Positions 6,445 through 12,211 of a stretch of 12,211 nt of DNA are shown in pieces. The position numbers and the translations under genes were made by a program. The DNA is taken from assembly GCA_035486355.1 (NCBI GenBank), contig DATHNE010000246.1:1-12211 (forward strand). Reading direction: 5' to 3'. The DNA comes from Palsa-883 sp035486355. GTDB lineage: Bacteria > Pseudomonadota > Alphaproteobacteria > Acetobacterales > Acetobacteraceae. The notes under the pieces are model-generated. The model saw only the letters and a list, made by a program, of their open reading frames with translations, did not search any database and was not told where the DNA came from. Every line of letters starts with the position of its first letter. Position 1 is the stretch's first letter.

Positions 6445-8115
6445 ATGGCATCGGATCTGGAAATCGCGCGTGCCGCCACACTGAAGCCGATCGCGGAGAT
6501 TGGCGCGAAGCTGGGGGTGCCGGACAACTCACTGGAACCCTATGGCCGCTTCAAGGCGAAGATCGGCCTCGACTTCGTGCGGTCAGTGCAGGACCGGAAG
6601 GATGGTGCGCTGGTACTGGTGACCGGCATCAGTCCGACGCCGGCTGGTGAGGGCAAGACCACCACCACAGTCGGCCTGGGCGACGCGCTCAATCATATCG
6701 GCACCAGCGCGGTGATCTGCCTGCGCGAACCCAGCCTCGGCCCCAGCTTCGGCATGAAGGGCGGCGCGGCGGGCGGCGGGCTGGCGCAGGTCATCCCGAT
6801 GGAAGAGATCAATCTGCATTTCACCGGAGATTTCCACGCTATCACCTCGGCCAACAACCTGCTGGCCGCGATGATCGACAACAGTATCTACTGGGGCAAT
6901 CCGCACGGCATCGATGCGCGCCGCATTTCCTGGCGCCGCGCGATGGACATGAACGACCGGTCGCTGCGGTCGATCGTCGGCAGCCTGGGCGGCGTGCCGA
7001 ACGGCTTCCCGCGGGAAGACGGGTTCGACATCACCGTGGCATCGGAAGTGATGGCCGTGTTCTGCCTGTCGAGGGACCTGGCCGACCTGCAGGACCGGCT
7101 TGGCAAGATGATCGTGGCGCAGACGCGCGACGGCAAGGCGGTGACCGCGAAGCAGATCAAGGCCGACGGCGCGATGGCGGTACTGCTGCGCGATGCGCTG
7201 GCGCCCAATCTGGTGCAGACGATCGCTGGGTCACCCGCGCTGGTGCATGGCGGGCCGTTCGCCAACATCGCGCATGGCTGCAACTCGGTGATGGCGACAA
7301 GGCTCGGGTTGAAGCTGGCTGACGTGGTGGTAACCGAGGCCGGCTTCGGCGCGGACCTGGGCGCGGAAAAATTCCTCGACATCAAGTGCCGCGCCGCCGG
7401 GCTGACGCCGTCCTGCGCCGTCGTGGTGGCGACGATCCGCGCGCTGAAGATGCATGGCGGCATCCCGCGCAACGCGCTGGGCAAGGAAGACGTCGCCGCC
7501 GTGACGCGCGGCGTGGTGAACCTCGCGCGCCATGCGGAGAACCTCGGCAAGTTCGGCATGCCTGTCGTGGTCGCGCTGAACCATTTCCTCACCGACACGG
7601 ATGCCGAGTTCGCCGCGGTGCGCGGCGCGATGGCAGAGAAGGGCGTCGAGGTGATCCGTTGCACTCATTGGGGCGACGGCGCGCCGGGGGCCACCGATCT
7701 CGCGCATGCGGTGCTGAAGCGCATCAAGTCGGGCGAGGCAAAATACAAGCCGCTGTACCCGTCCGGCATGAAGCTTGCCGACAAGATCCGCACCATCGCC
7801 AAGGAAATCTATCGCGCCAACGATATTTCGCTTCCGGAGGCAGTGGCGAAGCGGCTCGCGGGGTTCGAGGAGGCCGGCTTCGGCGATGTCCCCGTCTGCA
7901 TCGCCAAGACGCAGTACAGCTTCACGTCAGACCCCACGGTGATGGGTGCACCCACCGGCCACACGCTCCCCGTCCGGGAAGTCCGTCTCTCGGCCGGCGC
8001 CGGCTTCGTGGTGGCGATCTGTGGCGAGATCATGACGATGCCCGGCCTGCCTCGTGTTCCGGCCGCGGAATCAATCTTCCTCACCGAGGATGGGCAGATC
8101 GAAGGGCTGTTCTGA
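6445..8115 (+). CDS. fhs: Formate--tetrahydrofolate ligase
   Basis: This cytoplasmic enzyme uses ATP to join formate and tetrahydrofolate into 10-formyl-THF, feeding one-carbon metabolism (purines, formyl-Met, or assimilation to methylene-THF and serine). Its 556 residues are the family length. The P-loop is TPAGEGKTTTT (about residues 65-75). FTHFS signature 1 is GMKGGAAGGG followed by LAQVIPMEEINLHFTGDFHA; the residue after GGG is Leu where Tyr is usual. Signature 2 is VATIRALKMHGG (about 328-339). The ATG directly follows the TAG of the aminotransferase gene, and AAGGAGG (6430-6436) lies inside that gene's last codons, so expression is coupled. A REP-like element follows the stop. In serine-cycle organisms this ligase works with glycine/serine aminotransferases, a possible reason for the pairing. 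Confidence 0.97.
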   Translation: MASDLEIARAATLKPIAEIGAKLGVPDNSLEPYGRFKAKIGLDFVRSVQDRKDGALVLVTGISPTPAGEGKTTTTVGLGDALNHIGTSAVICLREPSLGPSFGMKGGAAGGGLAQVIPMEEINLHFTGDFHAITSANNLLAAMIDNSIYWGNPHGIDARRISWRRAMDMNDRSLRSIVGSLGGVPNGFPREDGFDITVASEVMAVFCLSRDLADLQDRLGKMIVAQTRDGKAVTAKQIKADGAMAVLLRDALAPNLVQTIAGSPALVHGGPFANIAHGCNSVMATRLGLKLADVVVTEAGFGADLGAEKFLDIKCRAAGLTPSCAVVVATIRALKMHGGIPRNALGKEDVAAVTRGVVNLARHAENLGKFGMPVVVALNHFLTDTDAEFAAVRGAMAEKGVEVIRCTHWGDGAPGATDLAHAVLKRIKSGEAKYKPLYPSGMKLADKIRTIAKEIYRANDISLPEAVAKRLAGFEEAGFGDVPVCIAKTQYSFTSDPTVMGAPTGHTLPVREVRLSAGAGFVVAICGEIMTMPGLPRVPAAESIFLTEDGQIEGLF

Positions 8116-8124
8116 TCCACCCAG

Positions 8125-8205
8125 CATTGCGAGGAGCGGAGCGACGAGCAATCTCGTGCGCATAGAGCCCGAGATTGTTTCCCCCGCATTCGCGGGGCCG
8201 CAATG
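8125..8205. repeat. REP-like palindromic element (element 3)
   Basis: Nested inverted repeats: CATTGCG (8125-8131) pairs with CGCAATG (8199-8205), and CAATCTCG (8149-8156) with CGAGATTG (8170-8177). Inside the right half is a 6-bp hairpin CCCCGC/GCGGGG (8182-8197). The GCGAGGAGCGGAGCGACGAGC segment with flanking CATTG/CAATC is a familiar alphaproteobacterial intergenic repeat type. It is different in sequence from elements 1 and 2. It sits between the convergent 3' ends of fhs and the minus-strand small ORF. Confidence 0.7.
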
Positions 8206-8234
8206 ACAGCGTATTGAGGCCGTCCCAGGTGCGA

Positions 8235-8396
8235 TCAGTGCAGCAGCGACGCGGTGTGCACCACACCACCGCACCCGGTGACGACCGACGTGAACGCCAC
8301 CGTAACATTGTGCACGACGCGCGCGCCGGCCAGCACCAGCGCCGCCATGACCACACCCTTGGCGACAATCGTCATCGCGTTCAGCCGCCAGTCCAT
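8235..8396 (-). CDS. Small membrane protein, 53 aa, unknown function
   Basis: The ATG at 8396 has GGAG seven bases upstream. The frame is open further to a GTG at 8438 (67 aa), but that start has a poorer ribosome binding site. The product has a short polar N-terminus (MDWRLNA), one hydrophobic segment (about residues 9-27, core IVAKGVVMAALVLAGARVV), and a small-residue-rich tail (TVAFTSVVTGCGGVVHTASLLH) with one Cys and two His. No family is recognised. It lies downstream of the SGNH-like gene on the same strand, about 100 bases away, so it could be co-transcribed or separate. It is convergent with fhs across a REP-like element. A chance ORF is possible. Confidence 0.5.
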   Translation of the reverse strand: MDWRLNAMTIVAKGVVMAALVLAGARVVHNVTVAFTSVVTGCGGVVHTASLLH

Positions 8397-8498
8397 GGGT
8401 CCGCTCCATCGCCCACCACGGAACGGAACGTGATCCACGCCCCATAAGAGGGCGATGCGGATCGGCCGTGCAACGAATAGCGGCGGCGTAAATCCGCC

Positions 8499-9245
8499 TC
8501 AGGGCACCGCCACGCCGACGCCATTCAGCAGGTAGTGGGCAAGCGCCTCGCCCGCACAGGCGTTCAGACGGTCCAGCACCCTCTCACGCGCCTCCTTCGG
8601 CGCCCGCTCGGGATCGATCCGCCCCTCCAGCGCCCAGCCTCGCGTCAGCTCGAAGCGATGAAACAGGTTCGCCCCCGCCAGCCCACCCACCTGCTGCAGC
8701 TCCGCCTCATACGGCTCGAGGTCGGTGTTCGCCCGCAAGGCCCGCGTGAACTGGGGATCGATCACCACCAGGTCAGCACCTGCGGCGCGGATCGCCCCCA
8801 GCCCGGTACGCAGCGCGTTGCGCATCCGATCCGCCCGCATCGCGCGGATCGCCTCCACCGTGCCGGTCTGCCATAGCACCACCACGGGCGATATTTGTTT
8901 CAGTCCCGATTCAACCAGCGGCAGCATCTCCACCGCCGTCAGTCCGCGTCCACCACGCACGGTCACCGTCACGTCGCTATGTGGCAACGCGGCCTTCAGC
9001 ACCTCGAGCATGCGGATGGGATACGCGTTTCCCGCCTGAATGCTGCCGCCGCCGGCGGTCGCACCGGATCCGACCGCCAGGATCCCCACGTCCCGCCGGG
9101 CCGCGATCGCCGCCTTCAGCGCGTCCAGCGGCTTCGTGGGCGTGACAAGCGCCGATGCGATCCCGCAGCCCTCGGCGTCTGGCGGCGCCGCCACGCTCGC
9201 GTGTGAGGCGAACAGCAGGACCAGCAGGACAGCAAGGCGGCGCAT
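8499..9245 (-). CDS. Exported SGNH/GDSL-hydrolase-like protein
   Basis: This is a 248-aa protein with a clear signal peptide: MRR, a hydrophobic core LAVLLVLLFASHASV, and a probable cleavage after AA at about residue 20. It should be periplasmic. The rest resembles the SGNH hydrolase fold. The block I nucleophile would be Ser60 in ILAVGSGATAGGG (GSG instead of GDS), block II is RGGRGLTAVEMLP (about 97-109), and block III is VVVLWQTGTVE (about 122-131), where Gln/Thr replace the usual GxND. Near the end DRLNACAGEALA (225-236) looks like the Asp-x-x-His block with Asn at the His position, so catalysis is uncertain. The substrate is unknown; carbohydrate esters are a guess from the family. It is divergent from hisB. 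Confidence 0.72.
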   Translation of the reverse strand: MRRLAVLLVLLFASHASVAAPPDAEGCGIASALVTPTKPLDALKAAIAARRDVGILAVGSGATAGGGSIQAGNAYPIRMLEVLKAALPHSDVTVTVRGGRGLTAVEMLPLVESGLKQISPVVVLWQTGTVEAIRAMRADRMRNALRTGLGAIRAAGADLVVIDPQFTRALRANTDLEPYEAELQQVGGLAGANLFHRFELTRGWALEGRIDPERAPKEARERVLDRLNACAGEALAHYLLNGVGVAVP

Positions 9246-9447
9246 GGCGTTCGCCTATCAGTGCACGCCACGGCCGACAAGCCGTGCGGCCTCCCCCAGC
9301 CCCGCGCGCACCCGCACCATTGCCTCGGCCATCCTTCGGCGCGCGATACAGTTTCAGCCGCATGACCCCAGGCGACAGGCCAAGCGTTGAGCCAAAGTGA
9401 AGGCCACGGCACATGCGACCACCGGGCGCCCCTTTTCCTGCCCCCCG

Positions 9448-9470
9448 ATAGCGCGCTAGTGCTGCGCTAT
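9448..9470 (+). promoter_or_regulatory. Stem-loop enclosing the hisB start codon
   Basis: ATAGCGC (9448-9454) and GCGCTAT (9464-9470) form a perfect 7-bp stem with a 9-base loop. The last two stem bases are the A and U of the hisB ATG (9469-9471). The left part is itself a perfect 10-base palindrome (TAGCGCGCTA). No Shine-Dalgarno sequence is seen, so this hairpin may limit translation, or the mRNA may be leaderless. Confidence 0.3.
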
Positions 9471-10059
9471 GGCCCGCACTGTCAGCCTGGCGCGCAAGAC
9501 CTCGGAAACCGACATCACGCTGACCCTGTCGCTCGACGGGTCCGGCGCATCGGACGTCGCCACCGGGATCGGCTTCCTCGACCACATGCTGACCGCGCTG
9601 GCGCGCCACGCGCTGTTCGACCTGACGCTGCGCGCCACCGGCGACCTGCACATCGATTTCCACCACACCACCGAGGATGTCGGCATCGTGCTGGGCCGCG
9701 CGCTGGCGCAGGCGCTGGGCGAGAAGCGCGGCATCCGCCGCTTCGGCCAGGCGCTGGTGCCGATGGACGAGGCGCTGGCCGAGGTGGCGATCGACATCTC
9801 CGGCCGGCCATTCCTGGCCTGGGACGTGGTGTTCGAGCAGCCCAAGGTTGGCGAGATGGACACCGAGCTGTTCGCGGAGTTTTTCCGTGCCTTCGCGTTC
9901 AATGCCCTGATCACGCTGCACGTGGTGCGCCGCGCCGGCACCAACGCGCACCATGTGGCGGAAGCCTGCTTCAAGGCGCTGGCCCGCGCCCTTCGCGTGG
10001 CCGTCGAGATTGATCCGCGCCTGGGCGATGCGATCCCGTCGACCAAGGGGGCGTTGTGA
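9469..10059 (+). CDS. hisB: Imidazoleglycerol-phosphate dehydratase
   Basis: HisB converts imidazole glycerol phosphate to imidazole acetol phosphate in histidine biosynthesis, in the cytoplasm, as a Mn-dependent 24-mer. At 196 aa it is the monofunctional form without the phosphatase domain. Metal ligands are visible as two related motifs: HHTTED (His65, His66, Glu69) and AHHVAEA (His161, His162, Glu165). The family stretches FLDHMLTALARH (37-47) and the C-terminal STKG are also present. An in-frame TAG at 9457 fixes ATG 9469 as the earliest start, but there is no Shine-Dalgarno sequence and the ATG lies in a hairpin. Its stop overlaps the next GTG by four bases. The 223 bases upstream (9246-9468), shared with the divergent SGNH-like gene, show no his leader peptide. 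Confidence 0.97.
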   Translation: MARTVSLARKTSETDITLTLSLDGSGASDVATGIGFLDHMLTALARHALFDLTLRATGDLHIDFHHTTEDVGIVLGRALAQALGEKRGIRRFGQALVPMDEALAEVAIDISGRPFLAWDVVFEQPKVGEMDTELFAEFFRAFAFNALITLHVVRRAGTNAHHVAEACFKALARALRVAVEIDPRLGDAIPSTKGAL

Positions 10060-10433
10060 GGATCTGGACCGCGCATCTGAAGTCCGACGCTGCGCCGATC
10101 CTCGTACGCGAAGGCTTCAGCCTGGGTGCATTTGTGTTTGGCCCGCTGTGGCTGGCCGCGCATCGCGCCTGGATACCGGCGGCCTTTGTGCTCGCCGCCT
10201 GGCTGGCAATCGGCACGCTGACCGCGGGCGATCTCCGCGACGCGCTGTCGCTTGGCCTGCTGTTGTTGCAAGGTGTCTCCGGCCACGACCTGCGCCGCTG
10301 GTCGCTGGAACGGCGCGGCTTTACCCTGGCGCAGGTGGTCACCGGCCGCCGCGCCGACAACGCGTTGGAGGCGTTGCTGCGCCGCCGGCCCGATCAGGGT
10401 GATCGCCTGGCACGCGCGGACGGGCTGCGATGA
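10056..10433 (+). CDS. DUF2628 family membrane protein
   Basis: This is a 125-residue protein of the DUF2628 type. The N-terminus (MRIWTAHLKSDAAPILVREG) is followed by a FSLGAFVFGPLWLAAHRAWI segment (21-40) and a second hydrophobic stretch (41-57). A weaker hydrophobic stretch (64-73) follows. Then comes a motif HDLRRWSLERRGFTLAQVVTG (77-97) typical of the family: an aromatic/basic segment for the cytoplasmic side. The GTG start overlaps the hisB stop (GTGA), and its own stop overlaps the hisH start (ATGA), so it is embedded in the his cluster by translational coupling. Members are often found between hisB and hisH in alphaproteobacteria, but no role in histidine synthesis is established. Confidence 0.85.
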   Translation: MRIWTAHLKSDAAPILVREGFSLGAFVFGPLWLAAHRAWIPAAFVLAAWLAIGTLTAGDLRDALSLGLLLLQGVSGHDLRRWSLERRGFTLAQVVTGRRADNALEALLRRRPDQGDRLARADGLR

Positions 10434-11065
10434 AAGTCGCCGTTGTGGATTACGGCAGTGGCAATCTGGCTTCGGCGTCGCGCGCGCTGGCCCTGGCGGC
10501 CGAGCGGTCCGGCCTTCAGGCCGACGTGACAGTCACCGCCGACCCGGACTACGTCGCTCACGCCGATCGCGTCGTGCTGCCCGGCCAGGGCGCCTTCGCC
10601 GATTGCGCCCGCGGCTTGGCCGCGGTCAGCGGCATGCGCGAGGCGATCGAGGATTTCGCCGGCTCCGGCCGTCCGTTCCTCGGCATCTGCGTCGGCATGC
10701 AATTGATGGCCGAGCGGGGACTGGAGCACACGGTCACCCAGGGTTTTGGCTGGTTGAAGGGTGACATCACCCTGATGGAGGCACCGGGACTGCGGCTGCC
10801 GCAAATGGGTTGGAATGGGCTCGATTTCGTCCCCGGACGCCACAAGCTGCTGGATGGCCTGTCGCCGGATGATCATGCGTATTTCGTGCACAGCTACGCC
10901 CTGACCGGTGGCGCGCCCGCCGAAGTTCTGGCCACCACGGACTACGGTGGCAGCGTCGTCGCCTTCGTCGCCACGGGTAATCGCGCGGGCACCCAGTTCC
11001 ATGTCGAAAAGAGCCAGGAGGTCGGCCTGCGCATTCTGGCAAACTTCCTGTCCTGGGCACCCTGA
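10430..11065 (+). CDS. hisH: Imidazole glycerol phosphate synthase, glutaminase subunit
   Basis: HisH hydrolyses glutamine and channels ammonia to HisF, which makes imidazole glycerol phosphate and AICAR. It is a class I glutamine amidotransferase, 211 aa, normal length. Seen are the N-terminal VAVVDYGSGNL, the oxyanion-strand region VVLPGQGAFADC (PGQGAF is close to the usual PGVGAF), the nucleophile Cys87 in LGICVGMQLM, and the His191/Glu193 pair in GTQFHVEKSQEVG. The start overlaps the DUF2628 stop by four bases. Its partner hisF and the intermediate enzyme hisA are not in the window; a GNAT gene follows instead. Confidence 0.97.
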   Translation: MKVAVVDYGSGNLASASRALALAAERSGLQADVTVTADPDYVAHADRVVLPGQGAFADCARGLAAVSGMREAIEDFAGSGRPFLGICVGMQLMAERGLEHTVTQGFGWLKGDITLMEAPGLRLPQMGWNGLDFVPGRHKLLDGLSPDDHAYFVHSYALTGGAPAEVLATTDYGGSVVAFVATGNRAGTQFHVEKSQEVGLRILANFLSWAP

Positions 11066-11067
11066 TC

Positions 11068-11634
11068 ATGGCCCACGCGACCGACGTGCCGATCGAACAG
11101 ATCAAAGACGAACTCGCCGTCGAGCGTATCGAGGCGTTCAGCGACGACGATTTGCACGCGCTCTGCGAAGCGACGCATGCGGCGATCATCGAGGGCGGCG
11201 GCTTCGGCTGGGTACGTCCGCCTGAGCGGCGCGCATTGGAATCGTACTTCCGCGGCGTGCTGCTGGTGCCCGAGCGGCAGGTGTTCGTCGCGCGTCTGAA
11301 CGAGACGATCGTTGGCTCCGCGCAACTGGTGCGTCCGCCGCGCAACAACGAGGCGCAGGCGTTCAGCGCGCAACTAATGCATTCGTTCATCGCGCCCTAT
11401 GCACGCGGTCACGGGCTGGCGCGCCTGCTGACGCTGAAGGTGGAAGACGCCGCGCGCGCGTTGAAGTTCCACGTGCTGAACCTGGACGTGCGCGAGACGC
11501 AAACGGCGGCTATCCAGTTATATGAGTCGCTCGGCTATGAGCGGTGGGGCGAACATCCGCAGTATGCGCGTGTGCGCGGCAAGACGATCCGCGGGCTGTT
11601 CTATTGCAAGCAGTTGCAGGCACCGAAAGGCTGA
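11068..11634 (+). CDS. GNAT-family N-acetyltransferase
   Basis: This is a cytoplasmic acetyltransferase of the GNAT fold, 188 aa. After an N-terminal extension (1-20) come the first strand and helices, the central strand FVARLNETIVGSAQLVRPP (73-91), and the acetyl-CoA pyrophosphate loop ARGHGLARLL (112-121, matching Q/R-x-x-G-x-G/A). NLDVRETQTAAIQLYESLGY (138-157) holds the usual motif B with Asn/Tyr near the cofactor. The C-terminal strand is FYCKQL. The acceptor is unknown. The ATG lies two bases after the hisH stop, so it is transcribed with the his genes, but no Shine-Dalgarno is obvious beyond the hisH end, which suggests coupling. It is convergent with ppa; no terminator is seen in the 37 bases between. 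Confidence 0.88.
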   Translation: MAHATDVPIEQIKDELAVERIEAFSDDDLHALCEATHAAIIEGGGFGWVRPPERRALESYFRGVLLVPERQVFVARLNETIVGSAQLVRPPRNNEAQAFSAQLMHSFIAPYARGHGLARLLTLKVEDAARALKFHVLNLDVRETQTAAIQLYESLGYERWGEHPQYARVRGKTIRGLFYCKQLQAPKG

Positions 11635-11671
11635 TTGCGCAGCTGCACCGTGTTGGCAACGAGTGACCAGG

Positions 11672-12188
11672 CTAACGCGCCGCGGCAATCGCCTTCACGA
11701 TGGATGCTTCAGCCTCGTCCTTGCCCACCCACCCAGTGACCTTCACCCACTTCCCTGGCTCCAGGTCCTTGTAGCGCTCAAACAAATGCTCGATCGCCGC
11801 GCGCGTGATCGGCGGCACATCGTCAATCGACTCGACACGCATACTGCGGATGCACGCGCTCATGCGGCACGCAGACGATCTTCTCATCCCGCCCCGCCTC
11901 GTCCTCCATGTTCAGCATGCCGATCGGACGCGCGCGGATCACGGCACCCGGCACCACCTGCGCCGGGATGAGCACCAGCGCGTCGGCGATCCCCATCCTC
12001 GGCCAACGTCCCCGGAATGAACCCATACGCCGATGGATACGCGGTCGCGGTGAACAGGAACCGATCGACGAAGATCGCGCCCGACACCTTGTCCACTTCA
12101 TAGTTCACGGCTGATCCTTGCGGATCTCCACCACTACATCGATGTCATGCGGCGGCGCCTGGCCAGTCTGGATCTTGGAAACATCCAT
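11672..12188 (-). pseudogene. ppa: Inorganic pyrophosphatase, three frameshifts as written
   Basis: Soluble family I pyrophosphatase hydrolyses PPi to phosphate in the cytoplasm and is normally essential. All its parts are present on the minus strand in successive frames. MDVSKIQTGQAPPHDIDVVV runs from ATG 12188 to a TGA at about 12108. Then come YEVDK, FVDRF and YPSAYGFIPGTLAEDGD to about 11988. DALVLIPAQVVPGAVI, RPIG and MEDEAGRDEKI follow to about 11840, then ESIDDVPP, FERYKDLEPGKWVKVTGW and a TAG at 11672. The lost bases appear to be one G (CCGGTG to CCGTG), two bases breaking the DGDPxD signature, and two bases after QYA. Restoring five bases gives 173 residues, a normal length. Active-site residues survive otherwise, so sequencing error or a very recent pseudogene are both possible. 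Confidence 0.88.
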
Positions 12189-12211
12189 CCCGACAAACCA
12201 GCGCAACCGGC

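Noticed and set aside
7386..8165. Plus-strand alternative-frame ORF within fhs
   Set aside because: Arg/Gly-rich shadow of a fully conserved enzyme.
1286..8205. CRISPR or tandem array from the repeated palindromes
   Set aside because: The three palindromes differ in sequence and are kilobases apart; there is no regular spacing.
8432..8463. Interrupted inverted repeat (GATCC..CGCCC / GGGCG..GGATC) upstream of the small ORF at 8235-8396
   Set aside because: Arms are short and unequal in spacing; it could be chance in GC-rich sequence, so it is not called as an operator.
8977..10013. Open frames on both strands across the SGNH-like/hisB region
   Set aside because: They overlap conserved genes in other frames and show only biased composition.
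11522..11971. Plus-strand ORF across the GNAT end and ppa
   Set aside because: Overlaps both genes in the wrong frame and has Arg/His/Pro-rich composition; ppa is clearly on the minus strand.
11672..12188. Programmed frameshifting in ppa
   Set aside because: Three separate shifts with no slippery sequence and disruption of the active-site signature do not fit a programmed event.

Overview
The window is GC-rich with strong G/C bias at third codon positions. The gene set points to an alphaproteobacterium, most likely Rhodospirillales and possibly Acetobacteraceae. The clues are the order hisB - DUF2628 - hisH, a DUF2852 protein, and REP-like intergenic palindromes of the type common in alphaproteobacterial genomes. 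The taxon is an inference from gene content, not a search result.

Layout. 1-1254 (+) is the 3' part of a sugar-porter-like MFS transporter cut by the window edge. 1255-1840 holds a REP-like hairpin, a 53-codon membrane ORF on the minus strand that I consider likely real, and the upstream region of fsr. 1841-3088 (+) is a fosmidomycin-resistance-type MFS exporter (fsr). 3158-3664 (+) is a DUF1993 protein ending in a strong intrinsic terminator. 3726-4286 (-) is an isochorismatase-family hydrolase. 4382-4983 (+) is a DUF2852 membrane protein with a clear sigma70-type promoter overlapped by a perfect inverted repeat. 5329-8115 (+) is a two-gene operon of a PhnW-like class V aminotransferase and formate--tetrahydrofolate ligase (fhs). 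It is preceded by a hairpin-rich leader with another REP-like element. 8116-8234 is a third REP-like element. 8235-9245 (-) holds a second 53-codon membrane ORF downstream of an exported SGNH-like protein. 9469-11634 (+) is a tightly packed block of hisB, DUF2628, hisH and a GNAT acetyltransferase. 11672-12188 (-) is inorganic pyrophosphatase (ppa), which as written carries three frameshifts.

How the genes work together. hisB and hisH are histidine biosynthesis genes in a translationally overlapping cluster. hisA and hisF do not follow; the convergent ppa does, so the rest of the pathway must be elsewhere. The aminotransferase and fhs abut, stop codon to start codon, which suggests one metabolic unit linking amino-group transfer to one-carbon (10-formyl-THF) supply. 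The substrate of the aminotransferase is uncertain. The other genes look like independent single-gene units.

I see no mobile element, CRISPR array, rRNA or tRNA. The points most worth a second look are the frameshifted ppa, the aminotransferase-fhs pairing, the operator-like palindrome at the DUF2852 promoter, and the two unlisted-type 53-residue membrane ORFs.
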